Below, piece by piece: positions 33,303 to 41,812 of a stretch of DNA of 64,000 nt. The translations under genes and the position numbers were made by a program. How positions within the stretch are numbered: position 1 is the stretch's first letter; the number at the start of each line of letters is the position of its first letter. Below the pieces are notes generated by a model. That model worked only from the letters and a program-made list of their open reading frames with translations, searched no databases and was not told where the DNA came from. The DNA is from Dactylosporangium fulvum (GTDB lineage: Bacteria; Actinomycetota; Actinomycetes; Mycobacteriales; Micromonosporaceae), in the NCBI RefSeq assembly GCF_025137375.1, contig NZ_CP073720.1, forward strand, positions 8,084,501 through 8,148,500, given 5' to 3'.

Positions 33303-34811
33303 TCAGTTCTCCAGGTCCTTCGGCACCGTGTACGGCTTCTGCGGCGGAATGTCGACCGGGCCACCGGACTTGTCGACCTTGAAATTGATCTTCGCGATCG
33401 CGTCACTGCGCTGGCCGTGCAGCTCGAACACGACGGTGTCCTCGGTGTCGCCCGGGATCGTGTACTGGCCGACCGCGCGTGCCGAGCCCTTCTGGTCGAC
33501 CCGGAACGCGGACACCAGCTGCGGCTTGGCGCCCTTCGCCGTCCGGACGGAGACGTGGACGGCCTCGTTGGGGGCGAACTGCGTGGCGTAGAAGTTGACC
33601 ACCGTGCCGGGCAGGCCGCCGTAGGCGTTGGTGCGGGCCTGTGGCGTGAAGGGCAGGATCGTGAACCCGGACGCGACCGCCGAGCGGCTCTGCTCACCCA
33701 GGAACACCAGTTGCTGGGCGCCCTTCAGCTGGTACGGCATGACGAGCCCGGCGCCCTTGAACGCACCGGCGTCGTTGGTCTGCACCGCCATCACCGGCTG
33801 CCCGCCGGCCGAGTTCAGCCGGATCAGCACCCGCTCACCCGGCGCGAAACCGCTGCCGGAGAAGGTGAGCTTCTGGGTCGCCTTCAGGGCATACGGCGCG
33901 AGCTTGATCGACGGGTACAGCCGCAGCACCTGGAACGGTGCGCTGGCCGCCGATCCACTGGTCTTGCCCACGACCACAAGACTGGTCTGCCCGACGGCGG
34001 TAACCCCAACTCTGATCGGCGTCTTACCCACTGAGCCACCCTCATCCGCCTTGAGGGTGAGGTTCGGATCACCATTGATCCGGCCCCAGAAGACGTTGAG
34101 CTCCTCGCCTGGTGCGAAGCCCTTGGCGGTCAGGTTGACCGTGTCGCCGGGCTTGCCCACGACCGCCGACAACGTCGCCTGGCCGGCGCCCTGGGCGACC
34201 GCCGCGTCGGCCTTGGCGACCTTGTCGCTGCCGCGGGCCTGGGCGGTGACCTCCAGCACGGGCGAGGTCATCCGGCTGGGGAAGCTGAAGTTGGTCGTGA
34301 AGACGCCGTACTTGCCGGCCTTCGCGGTGCCGACCTGCTGCGGCTTGGGCGCGTTCTGGGTCGCCTTGCCCTTGCCCTTCTTCGGCTGCGGCGCGGCGTT
34401 CTTCGACGGCCCGAGGTACACGTCGATCATCGAACCCTGGTCGAAGCCGGATCCCTGGACGGTGACCGTGCCGCCGAGCCGCACCAGGCCTGGGTTCAGG
34501 GTGATCATCGGCGTGTCGCCACCGTGCACGAGGACGCCGTTGAGGTCGATCGTCGGCGGCGGTGGCTCCTTGGTCCGGGTCTCCGTCGTCGGCTGATCGC
34601 CGCCGCCGAACTTCGGCAGGCCCGGCGCCTCGATGCCCAGTGCCGGAAGGACCGAACGGCCGAGGCTGATCAGCAGGAACGCGGCGACCGCGGCCAGGAT
34701 GATCCGGCGGGTCGAGAGCTTCTTTCGGGTGCGGCGGACGGGTCGCTTACGACGGGCGGTGGCGCTGGTCGCGGTCGCCGGAGCCGCCCGGCGGCGCTTG
34801 ACGGTCTGCAT
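33303..34811 (-). CDS. membrane-anchored protein with four Ig-like repeats
   Basis: A 502-residue protein with a strongly basic N-terminus (RRKRPVRRTRKKLSTRR), one membrane helix at about residues 36–54 (IILAAVAAFLLISLGRSVLP) and a large outer part. Four repeats share a turn motif: GGTVTVQGSGFDQGSMIDVY, GDTVNLTAKGFAPGEELNVF, TQKLTFSGSGFAPGERVLIR and GTVVNFYATQFAPNEAVHVS. This is the pattern of IPT/TIG-like or other Ig-like beta-sandwich domains. A Lys/Pro/Gln-rich loop sits near residues 140–160. No enzyme motif is visible. Within the operon it could bind the glycan or scaffold the synthase outside the cell; that is inference. Confidence 0.85.
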   Translation of the reverse strand: MQTVKRRRAAPATATSATARRKRPVRRTRKKLSTRRIILAAVAAFLLISLGRSVLPALGIEAPGLPKFGGGDQPTTETRTKEPPPPTIDLNGVLVHGGDTPMITLNPGLVRLGGTVTVQGSGFDQGSMIDVYLGPSKNAAPQPKKGKGKATQNAPKPQQVGTAKAGKYGVFTTNFSFPSRMTSPVLEVTAQARGSDKVAKADAAVAQGAGQATLSAVVGKPGDTVNLTAKGFAPGEELNVFWGRINGDPNLTLKADEGGSVGKTPIRVGVTAVGQTSLVVVGKTSGSAASAPFQVLRLYPSIKLAPYALKATQKLTFSGSGFAPGERVLIRLNSAGGQPVMAVQTNDAGAFKGAGLVMPYQLKGAQQLVFLGEQSRSAVASGFTILPFTPQARTNAYGGLPGTVVNFYATQFAPNEAVHVSVRTAKGAKPQLVSAFRVDQKGSARAVGQYTIPGDTEDTVVFELHGQRSDAIAKINFKVDKSGGPVDIPPQKPYTVPKDLEN

Positions 34812-34828
34812 GTTTCACTCCCGGCAAC

Positions 34829-36445
34829 TCACGAGGTGGCACCGATCTTGATGATGGAGAGTGAGACGTCGCCCCGGGTCGCTTCCCACACGGGCTGGCC
34901 GTGCTGGTCGATCGCCTCGATGATCCAGGTCTCCCCGCCGCGCTCGAGTGCGTCGCGCATCTTGTTCGACATCACGACGTAGTCGATGTTCTCCCAGCTC
35001 ATGTGGAAGACCTTGTCCCGCACGTCCGGGTCGGACGTGGCCTTGTAGTGCGAGTGCGCATTGCGGTACGGCGGGTTGTTGTCGTGCAGCGCGACCCAGA
35101 TGTCGTCGTCGATGATGAGCCGCGCGTCGGTCGGCACGTTGGCCTTGATCCAGGCCACCTGCTGCTCCTGCAGGCGGGTGAGCGGCAGCCGGTACGCGTC
35201 GCTGAACTCCAGCTCGCCCTTGGTGTTGTACTTGACCATGAAGCCGCCCGGCATGACGAGCACCGGCACGAGCAGGCAGGCGACCAGGACCGCCGCGCCG
35301 GCCTGCTTGGTGCGCCGGGTGAACCAGCCGAAGAACATGCCGAGGTTCAAGGCGAACAGCGGAACCATCGGCGCGATGTAGAAGTCGAGCAGGGCGCTTC
35401 TGGTCAGGTAGAAGCCGTAGCCGAGGGCCATCAGCGCGCAGGCCAGCATCGGCCCGCGCAGGCGCTTGTTTCTCCGGCCGGCCAGCAGGCACAGCGCCGT
35501 GACGGCCACGCCGGCGATGAGGATGTACCGGTCCTTGAACAGCCAGCTCTCCCGCAGCAGGTAGGAGAAGGACAGGCCGGTTCCGGTGTTGGAGTTGCGG
35601 TGCAGCTGCCACCAGACGGTGTAGAGCAGCGACACGTGGTCACCCGGCGTCGTGGACTCCAGGTTGAAGTTGAAGTTCTGCGGGAACAGCTCGTTCTTGA
35701 TCTGGGCGAACAGTAGGTAGCCGACCACCGGCGCGAGCACGGTGAACCACCAGAAGCTGACCCCGAAGCGCCGGTTGGACTGCTCCTTCAGCGTGCGGTG
35801 CAGCAGATAGGCGCAGCCCGGCAGGATGAACAGCGCGTTCTCCTTGGTCACCAGCGACAGCCCGAAGCACATCCCGGCGCCCATCGCGCTGACGATCCGG
35901 CCGTCCTTGCGGGCCAGCAGGTAGAGGCCCAGCAGGATCCAGAACATCATCAGGTTGTCGAGCAGGACCTGGCGCTGGTAGTACACCCCCAGCGGGGACA
36001 GGTTGAACACGACCGTGGCCAGGACCGCCGCGGGCCTGCTGCCGCTGAACCGGCGCACGATCTCGAACATCAGGAACACCGACGCCACGTGGACGATGAG
36101 CATCAGGACGCGGCCGGTGTTGATGGCGTTACCGAAGGCCTGGAACTGGCCGGGCAGCACGCTGACCCAGCCGGCGATCGCCAGCCAGCCCACCGGGGCG
36201 TGGTCGTAGAAGTAGGTGTACGGCGAGAGCTTGGCCTCGCGGAGCACGGACCACGCCTGCTCCATGTAGATGCCCTCGTCGGTGAGGTACAGCGGGTAAC
36301 GGAACATGTTCCAGCCGTGGCTCACCAGGCCGATGAGCATGCACAGAGCGACGAGCCAGCGGCCGCCCCGGCCGAGAGGGTCCCGTTTCGGGGTCTTCGG
36401 CAGCGGCGTCGGCGGCCGGACAGGGGTAAGGACATCAGCCGACAT
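34829..36445 (-). CDS. GT39-type integral membrane glycosyltransferase
   Basis: A 538-residue polytopic protein with about 9–11 helices. The first outer loop carries the acidic pair typical of the GT-C fold (YLTDEGIYMEQAWSVL near residues 54–67), followed by SPYTYFYDHAPVGWL and a helix-rich core (VFNLSPLGVYYQRQVLLDNL, GLSLVTKENALFILPG). This matches the PMT/ArnT family, which uses polyprenyl-phosphate sugars to glycosylate proteins or lipids outside the membrane. The C-terminal ~150 residues form a soluble outer domain (IKANVPTDARLIIDDDIW). It overlaps the GT2 gene by 11 nt and precedes the Ig-repeat gene by 17 nt. Acceptor and donor are unknown. Confidence 0.9.
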   Translation of the reverse strand: MSADVLTPVRPPTPLPKTPKRDPLGRGGRWLVALCMLIGLVSHGWNMFRYPLYLTDEGIYMEQAWSVLREAKLSPYTYFYDHAPVGWLAIAGWVSVLPGQFQAFGNAINTGRVLMLIVHVASVFLMFEIVRRFSGSRPAAVLATVVFNLSPLGVYYQRQVLLDNLMMFWILLGLYLLARKDGRIVSAMGAGMCFGLSLVTKENALFILPGCAYLLHRTLKEQSNRRFGVSFWWFTVLAPVVGYLLFAQIKNELFPQNFNFNLESTTPGDHVSLLYTVWWQLHRNSNTGTGLSFSYLLRESWLFKDRYILIAGVAVTALCLLAGRRNKRLRGPMLACALMALGYGFYLTRSALLDFYIAPMVPLFALNLGMFFGWFTRRTKQAGAAVLVACLLVPVLVMPGGFMVKYNTKGELEFSDAYRLPLTRLQEQQVAWIKANVPTDARLIIDDDIWVALHDNNPPYRNAHSHYKATSDPDVRDKVFHMSWENIDYVVMSNKMRDALERGGETWIIEAIDQHGQPVWEATRGDVSLSIIKIGATS

Positions 36446-37736
36446 TGCTCAGCTCCGGTGCTTCGGTGCGGTGTGCGCCGACGTGGGCGGTCTTCTCCCA
36501 GTTGGTGGCGCCGCGCATCTGCCGCCAGAGTGCGCGGGCCGCCGCGTAGGAGAGCAGCATCTGGTACGGAAACCAGCCGATCGCCATCTTCACGACGGTC
36601 CCCGGTGACGCCTTGAGCCCGTGGGCGCCGGTGAACTCGTAGAGCCCGACCACGGACATGACGAAGTGCGCGCCGAGCAGCAGCACCGGCAGCCAGGACA
36701 GCATCGCCACCGGTACGGGCACACTGAGGACGAACGCCTGCAGCAGCGCGACCGGCAGGTAGATGCCGAGCATCGCCTGGACGTGCGGGAAGGCGAGCGT
36801 GTACCAGGCCAGGAACCGCTGACTCCGTTTGGGCATCTGCTTCCAGGTGCCCTTGCCCAGGGTCTGCATGAAGCCCTGGCACCACCGGGTGCGCTGCTTG
36901 ATGAAGCTCTGCAGCGTCGGCGGCGTCTCCTCCTTGGTGACGTAGCGGTCGTCGTAGACCACCCGCACCTTCTCGCCCATGCTGGAGACGCGCAGCCCGA
37001 TGTCGGCGTCCTCGGTCAGGTTGGTCTCGTCCCAGCCGCCGAGCCGCTCGATGAGCTCGCGCTGGAAGAAGACGGTGTTGCCGCCGAGCGTGATGGCGCC
37101 GTTCTTGGCGTGGTAGTGCAGGCGGCTGCGGAACCAGAAGAAGTACTCCAGCACGTTGAACGTCGAGTACCAGTTGGAGTCGAAGTTCATCAGCTGGACG
37201 CCGGCCTGCACGACGGACACCTGCTCGGTGACCATGATGGTGTTGACGATGTCGAACAGCTGCGGCTCGACCTCGTCCTCGGCGTCGAAGATGGCGACGA
37301 TGTCGTGCTGGGCGTACCGCAGGGCGGTGTTGAGCCCGTGCGGCTTGTTGATCGGGCCGTCGTCGAAGACGATCACGTCCACGTTGCTGCGGCCGAGCTG
37401 GCGCAGCCGGGCGATCTGCGCCTGGGCCTGCTCGATGGTGCCGACGTCGTCCGCCGAGCAGACCACCAGGATCTGCACCAGGTGCGGCGGGTAGTCAGCG
37501 GACGCGGCGCGGGCGATGGTGGCTTGGATGACCTCCTCCTCGTGGCGTGCGGGGAGGATGGCGGTGAAGGAGAGTTGCGGCGTAACACGTTGATCTGGCA
37601 CCCGCGCGTGGGCGTCCGCCTCCGGCTGGTCCCAGGTATAGATCATCAGATACAAGGCGTGCGCCGCTTGCACCGTCAGTAGCAGCGAGATCAGGGTGAC
37701 GCCGGTCAACACGATCTGCTCCATCGGTGCGTTCAC
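36435..37736 (-). CDS. processive family 2 glycosyltransferase (cellulose/chitin/hyaluronan-synthase-like)
   Basis: A 433-residue membrane enzyme. An N-terminal helix (IVLTGVTLISLLLTVQAAHA) precedes the catalytic domain, which has VIVFDDGPINKPHGLN, the DxD-type DAEDEVEPQLFD, the TED motif LTEDADIGLRV and the processive-synthase motif KQRTRWCQGFMQT (QxxRW class). Three to four C-terminal helices follow. All motifs of a polymerising UDP-sugar transferase are present, but no PilZ domain. The start is the GTG at 37736, or an ATG four codons in that has GGAG 11 nt upstream. The beginning overlaps the GtrA frame by 242 bp. Confidence 0.92.
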   Translation of the reverse strand: MNAPMEQIVLTGVTLISLLLTVQAAHALYLMIYTWDQPEADAHARVPDQRVTPQLSFTAILPARHEEEVIQATIARAASADYPPHLVQILVVCSADDVGTIEQAQAQIARLRQLGRSNVDVIVFDDGPINKPHGLNTALRYAQHDIVAIFDAEDEVEPQLFDIVNTIMVTEQVSVVQAGVQLMNFDSNWYSTFNVLEYFFWFRSRLHYHAKNGAITLGGNTVFFQRELIERLGGWDETNLTEDADIGLRVSSMGEKVRVVYDDRYVTKEETPPTLQSFIKQRTRWCQGFMQTLGKGTWKQMPKRSQRFLAWYTLAFPHVQAMLGIYLPVALLQAFVLSVPVPVAMLSWLPVLLLGAHFVMSVVGLYEFTGAHGLKASPGTVVKMAIGWFPYQMLLSYAAARALWRQMRGATNWEKTAHVGAHRTEAPELSNVG

Positions 37737-38112
37737 TCCAAATCCACTTCGAGCTGACGGCGAAGTTCACCGCGAAGCCGGCGGCGATGCCGACCAGGTT
37801 GGCTGGGAGGTAGTGCATGCCGAGTCCGACCAGGATCTGGACCACGACCACGTTGACCGGCAGCGCGGCGAGGCCGGCCAGGCTGAAGTAGGCGAAGCGC
37901 TGCAGCGAGAGGCTGCGCCGGCGGAAGGTCCACAGTTCGTGCAGGATGTAGTTGGAGACGAGGGCGATCTCGACTGCCGCGACCGTGGCCGGCAGCAGGG
38001 CCAGCCCGAGCAGTCCGTGCAGCACGAGCAGGGCGACGTTGTTGACGACGACACCGCTGATTCCCACCAGGGAGAACCGGCTCAGCCGGTTCAAGTAGTG
38101 CGTCACGCTCAC
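37495..38112 (-). CDS. GtrA-family membrane protein with run-on C-terminus
   Basis: A four-helix GtrA-like protein (RFSLVGISGVVVNNVALLVL, YILHELWTFRRRSLS, VNVVVVQILVGLGMHY, GFAVNFAVSSKWIW) as found with polyprenyl-phosphate sugar flipping and O-antigen glucosylation. The family domain ends at KWIW (residue ~138). The frame then continues about 67 Arg/Pro/His-rich residues inside the GT2 gene before a stop. Just one base out of phase, a TGA overlaps the GT2 GTG start (GTGA), the usual coupled arrangement, so a one-base change may have removed the original stop. The start at GTG 38112 is uncertain; 142 bp separate it from the divergent response regulator. Confidence 0.8.
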   Translation of the reverse strand: MSVTHYLNRLSRFSLVGISGVVVNNVALLVLHGLLGLALLPATVAAVEIALVSNYILHELWTFRRRSLSLQRFAYFSLAGLAALPVNVVVVQILVGLGMHYLPANLVGIAAGFAVNFAVSSKWIWSERTDGADRVDRRHPDLAATDGASGARLVSDDLYLGPAGGGRPRAGARSTCYAATLLHRHPPRTPRGGGHPSHHRPRRVR

Positions 38113-38254
38113 AACCGTGCCGCCCGGCCGCCCTCCGCCACATCCCGCCGCGGTCCCGCGGCGGTCCACACCTTCGGTCTCCCCCAATTGGCGTAGTCCA
38201 CCTGGCACCTGATACGTGGTGATTCGCACCTTTCTCCGGGTATAGCCCGCGACG

Positions 38255-38902
38255 ATGAGTATCAGGATCCTGATCGCCGACGACCATGCGATGGTCCGTG
38301 AGGGCCTGCGCAGCTTCCTGTCCCTGAGCACCGACCTGGAGACCGTCGGCGCCGCGGCGGACGGGCGGGAGGCCGTGGCCCTCACCCACGAGTTGCGGCC
38401 GGACATCGTGTTGATGGACCTGTTGATGCCGGGCCTCGACGGGATCAGCGCGACCGCCGTCATCCGCCGCGAACTGCCCAGTGTGGAGGTCGTCGCGCTC
38501 AGCGGCTACCTCGAACCGCAGCTGATCGCCGACGCCCTGCATGCGGGCGCCGTCGGTTACCTGCTCAAGGACACCGACGCCGAGGAGTTACACCGGGCGG
38601 TACGGGCCGCGGCCGCCGGACAGGTGCAACTGTCCCCGGCGGTGGCCGCCCGCCTGGTCCGGGACGTGCACGTGCCGACCACCCCGCCGCAGCTCACCAG
38701 GCGCGAGGAGGAGGTGCTGATACTGCTGGCCCGCGGCCGGGCCAACGGGCAGATCGCCCGCGAGTTGCACATCGCGCCGCAGACCGTCAAGACGCACGTG
38801 AGCAACATCCTGTCCAAACTCAACGCCGAGAGCCGTACCCAGGCCGCCCTCTACGCGATGCGTGTCGGGCTGGTCCCCGTCCACGCGGCGGCCCCGAGTT
38901 GA
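38255..38902 (+). CDS. NarL/LuxR-type response regulator
   Basis: A 215-residue regulator. The receiver has ILIADDHAMVREGLR, the phosphoacceptor in DIVLMDLLMPGLDG and the conserved Lys in GYLLKDTDAEE. The C-terminal LuxR helix-turn-helix is LTRREEEVLILLARGRANGQ through QTVKTHVSNILSKL. The stop and the next start are fused (TTGA), so it is coupled to the kinase downstream. It points away from the glycan operon and shares its control region, so the operon promoter is a plausible target. Confidence 0.94.
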   Translation: MSIRILIADDHAMVREGLRSFLSLSTDLETVGAAADGREAVALTHELRPDIVLMDLLMPGLDGISATAVIRRELPSVEVVALSGYLEPQLIADALHAGAVGYLLKDTDAEELHRAVRAAAAGQVQLSPAVAARLVRDVHVPTTPPQLTRREEEVLILLARGRANGQIARELHIAPQTVKTHVSNILSKLNAESRTQAALYAMRVGLVPVHAAAPS

Positions 38903-39930
38903 GCGCGGCGCTCGACGAGCTGTGCTCGCTCGCCCGGCAGGTGACCGGCGTGCAGTCCGTCCACGTCCTCGACGCCGCGGCGGTGGTGCGCGCCTCGGCG
39001 GGCGCGTCGGTCGGCGTGGATCCGGACCTGGCGGTCCGCGTCCTGTCGACCGCCCGCCCGGCGCGTGTCGACCCCGTCCTCTACCTCCCTCTCCCACCCC
39101 CTCCCGGCGTTGATCATGCACTTGCGGCGCCCGGCAAGGGCGTCCCGACACCACAAGTGCAAGATCAACACGGAGAGGGGGCGGGGATCCTGGTCGGGGT
39201 CGGGCGGCGGCGGGCGCCGCGGACCGGGGACCTCGCGCCGTTCGCGCCGCTCGCGCGGCTGCTGCTGAGCGGGGCCGCCGAGCCGATCCAGGAACGCGAG
39301 CGGCTCGCCCGGGACCTGCACGACTCCGTCGTCCAGACGCTGTACGGGATCAGCCTCGGTGCCGGTACCGCCGCCGAGCTGCTGCACGGCAACCCGGCGC
39401 AGGCGCGGGAGTCGCTCGCCTGGATCCAGGAGACGGCCGCAGCGGGCCTGTCGGACCTGCGCGGCATCATCCTGCGGCTGCGACCGGAGATGCTGGTCGG
39501 CTCGGGGCTCGCGACCGCGCTCAAGGGCCTCTTCGAGACGCTGCACGCGGCGCCGGGCCGCGACGGGGCGCAGACCGCCGACTGGGGCCTGCAACTCGAC
39601 GCCGACCCGGTCGTCAGCCCGGAGGTGGAGGAGGCGCTGTACCGCATCGCACTGGAGGCGCTGGCCAACGCGGCCCGGCACGCCGCCGCCGCACATGTCA
39701 CGCTCCGGCTGTCCGGCGAAGACACGCAGGTCGTCCTGGAGGTGGTCGACGACGGGGTGGGGTTCTCGGCGGACGGCCCACGCCCGGGCCGGCTGGGGGT
39801 GCGGTCGATGCGGGAACGGGCGGCCCTCGTCGGCGGGCGGCTGGAGATCGTCACCGCCCCCGGGGCCGGCACCGTCGTCCGCGCGGCCCTGCCGACCCTG
39901 GCTACCGCTTCCGTCCTGCCCGCCGGGTGA
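38899..39930 (+). CDS. GAF-type histidine kinase interrupted in frame by a palindromic repeat
   Basis: A 343-residue kinase without membrane helices. It starts at TTG overlapping the regulator's TGA. A short GAF-like sensor region (residues ~1–110) is followed by the HisKA_3 H-box (ERLARDLHDSVVQTLYGISL, phospho-His near 141) and HATPase_c (LANAARHAAAAHVTLRL, VVDDGVGFSADG, GAGTVVRAALP). The sensor strand VLYLPLPP is separated from GILVGVGRRR by about 30 residues (PGVDHALAAPGKGVPTPQVQ and on) encoded by an inverted repeat. Removal would join the two halves of a normal GAF sheet. The kinase domain is intact, so the gene is probably functional. Confidence 0.9.
   Translation: MSAALDELCSLARQVTGVQSVHVLDAAAVVRASAGASVGVDPDLAVRVLSTARPARVDPVLYLPLPPPPGVDHALAAPGKGVPTPQVQDQHGEGAGILVGVGRRRAPRTGDLAPFAPLARLLLSGAAEPIQERERLARDLHDSVVQTLYGISLGAGTAAELLHGNPAQARESLAWIQETAAAGLSDLRGIILRLRPEMLVGSGLATALKGLFETLHAAPGRDGAQTADWGLQLDADPVVSPEVEEALYRIALEALANAARHAAAAHVTLRLSGEDTQVVLEVVDDGVGFSADGPRPGRLGVRSMRERAALVGGRLEIVTAPGAGTVVRAALPTLATASVLPAG
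39094..39184. repeat. family B-like palindromic repeat inside the kinase gene
   Basis: Two 38-nt arms (39094–39131 and 39147–39184) match at 30 of 38 positions around a 15-nt loop. The core TTGATCATGCACTTG and its partner CAAGTGCAAGATCAA are close to the arms of the hairpin at 56070–56134. The reading frame of the kinase passes through without a stop. Outer flanks are pyrimidine-rich on the left and purine-rich on the right, as at 56.06–56.15 kb. Confidence 0.7.
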
Positions 39931-39964
39931 GGCACGGGGGCGGACGGACCGCGACCTTGGACCC

Positions 39965-41812
39965 ATGCGCGTGGTTGTCGACCTCACGAAGTGTCAGGGC
40001 TACGCCCAGTGCGCCTTCCTGGCCCCGTCCGCGTTCCAGATGCAGGGTGACGAGGCGCTGCTCTACGACCCGGCGCCGGGTGAGGAGTACCGCGAGAGGG
40101 TCCGCCGCGCGGCCGCCGCCTGCCCCGTGCAGGCGATCCAGATCGACCGGGTCGCGATCCAGGACCTGCCGCCGGTTGATCCGCCGGCGTCCGGCGCGGC
40201 CCGGATCGTGGTGGTCGGGGCGTCGCTGGCCGGGCTGCGGGCCGCCGAGGCACTGCGCGAGGAGGGGTTCAACGGCTCGCTGACGCTGATCGACGACGAG
40301 CCGTACCAGCCGTACGACCGTCCGCCGCTGTCGAAACAGGCGCTCGCCGGCGCGGTGGAGCCCGAGGCGACCACCCTGCCGCACCGCGCCGACCTCGACG
40401 TGCGCTGGAAGCTCGGGGTGTCGGCGATCGGGCTCGACCTCGCCGACCGGCGGGTGCAACTCGCCGACGGCTCCTCGGTGCCGTTCGACCGGCTGCTCAT
40501 CGCCACCGGCGTGCGGGCCCGCCCGTGGCCCGACCCGACGGAGGCGGCGCTCGACGGCCTGTTCCTGCTCCGGACCCGCGACGACGCGGCCCGGCTGCGG
40601 CAGCGGCTGATGGCCCTGCCCTCGGCGTTCAGCCGGCCGGTCGTACGCACCCGTCCCGGCTCCGGCCCGCGCACCGGCCGGACCGCTGTGGTCCGCTCCC
40701 CCGCCGCGGCGCCGTCCGTCGCACCCTCACCCGCGATGAGCACCCCGGGCGGGCACGCCCCCGGCATCGACCCGGCCGACGTCGATCCCGCGCACATCGA
40801 CCCGTCCCACCTCGACACGGGCCACAGCGACTTCATCCGGCGGACCGGCCGCACCGGCGAGCGACCCGGGCGGGTCCTCGTCGTCGGCGCCGGGTTCACC
40901 GGCTCGGAGGTCGCCTCGACCTGCCGCTCGCTCGGCCTCGACGTCACCGTCGCCGAGGCGGCGCCGACACCGCTCGCCGGGGCGCTCGGCGGGGTCATCG
41001 GCGCCGTCGCCGCCGACATCCAGCGCGAGAACGGTGTCGACCTGCGCTGCGGTACGACCGTGCTGGCCATCGAGGGCGACGCGAACGGCCGGGTGCACCG
41101 CGCGCACTTCTCCGACGGCACCAGCCAGACGGTCGACGTCGTCGTCGCCGCGCTCGGCGGCCTCCGCAACGTCGAGTGGCTGCGCGACTCCGGCCTCGCC
41201 GTCGGTCCGTGGGGGGTCGCCTGCGACGCCGGTTGCCGCGCGTTCGACGTCAACGGGCTCGTCACCGACGACATCTTCGTCGCCGGCGACGTGGCCCGGG
41301 CGCCCAACGCGATGTTCGGCTACCAGTTCCTGGCGCTGGAGCACTGGGCCAACGCCGTGGCACAGGCCGAGATCGCCGCGCACAACATGGTGAGCGACGA
41401 GTCGGACCGATGGCCGCACCTGCACATGCCGTGGTTCTGGTCGCTGCAGTTCGGCAACAACATCAAGTCGGTCGGCGTGCCGACCTTCTCCGACCAGGTC
41501 GTCATCACCCAGGGGTCGGTGTCCGAGCGGCGCTTCACCGCCGCGTACGGCTACAAGGGCCGGCTCACCGGCGCGGTCGCCTTCAACCAGGCCAAGTGGC
41601 TGCCGTTCTACGAGCGGCTGATCGAGCAGGCGGCGCCCTTCCCGCCGGAGTTCACGACCGTGGACCAGCCGGCGGACGTGCTGCCCGTCCCGGCCGAGGT
41701 ACCGGACCCGACGTTCCTGGCCCGTGACGCCACGGTCATGGTCACCGGCCACGACCCGAGCGAGCGCCACGCCACCCTGCTCAGCTCGGCTGACCTCGGG
41801 AGGAACTCGTGA
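39965..41812 (+). CDS. ferredoxin fused to FAD-dependent ferredoxin reductase
   Basis: A 615-residue redox protein. Residues 1–65 are a 3Fe-4S-type ferredoxin: cysteines in KCQGYAQCAF and AAACPVQAIQ, lacking the fourth cysteine of a 4Fe-4S cluster. From residue ~78 a reductase follows: FAD motif RIVVVGASLAGLRAAEALR, the PYDRPPLSKQ signature, a second nucleotide motif VLVVGAGFTGSEVAS for NAD(P)H, and TDDIFVAGDVARAPN. The two Rossmann units are separated by an unusual ~70-residue Pro/Ala/Thr linker with repeated DPADVDPAHIDPSHLD. Its stop overlaps the P450 start (GTGA), so it is clearly the P450's electron-supply chain in one polypeptide. Confidence 0.92.
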   Translation: MRVVVDLTKCQGYAQCAFLAPSAFQMQGDEALLYDPAPGEEYRERVRRAAAACPVQAIQIDRVAIQDLPPVDPPASGAARIVVVGASLAGLRAAEALREEGFNGSLTLIDDEPYQPYDRPPLSKQALAGAVEPEATTLPHRADLDVRWKLGVSAIGLDLADRRVQLADGSSVPFDRLLIATGVRARPWPDPTEAALDGLFLLRTRDDAARLRQRLMALPSAFSRPVVRTRPGSGPRTGRTAVVRSPAAAPSVAPSPAMSTPGGHAPGIDPADVDPAHIDPSHLDTGHSDFIRRTGRTGERPGRVLVVGAGFTGSEVASTCRSLGLDVTVAEAAPTPLAGALGGVIGAVAADIQRENGVDLRCGTTVLAIEGDANGRVHRAHFSDGTSQTVDVVVAALGGLRNVEWLRDSGLAVGPWGVACDAGCRAFDVNGLVTDDIFVAGDVARAPNAMFGYQFLALEHWANAVAQAEIAAHNMVSDESDRWPHLHMPWFWSLQFGNNIKSVGVPTFSDQVVITQGSVSERRFTAAYGYKGRLTGAVAFNQAKWLPFYERLIEQAAPFPPEFTTVDQPADVLPVPAEVPDPTFLARDATVMVTGHDPSERHATLLSSADLGRNS

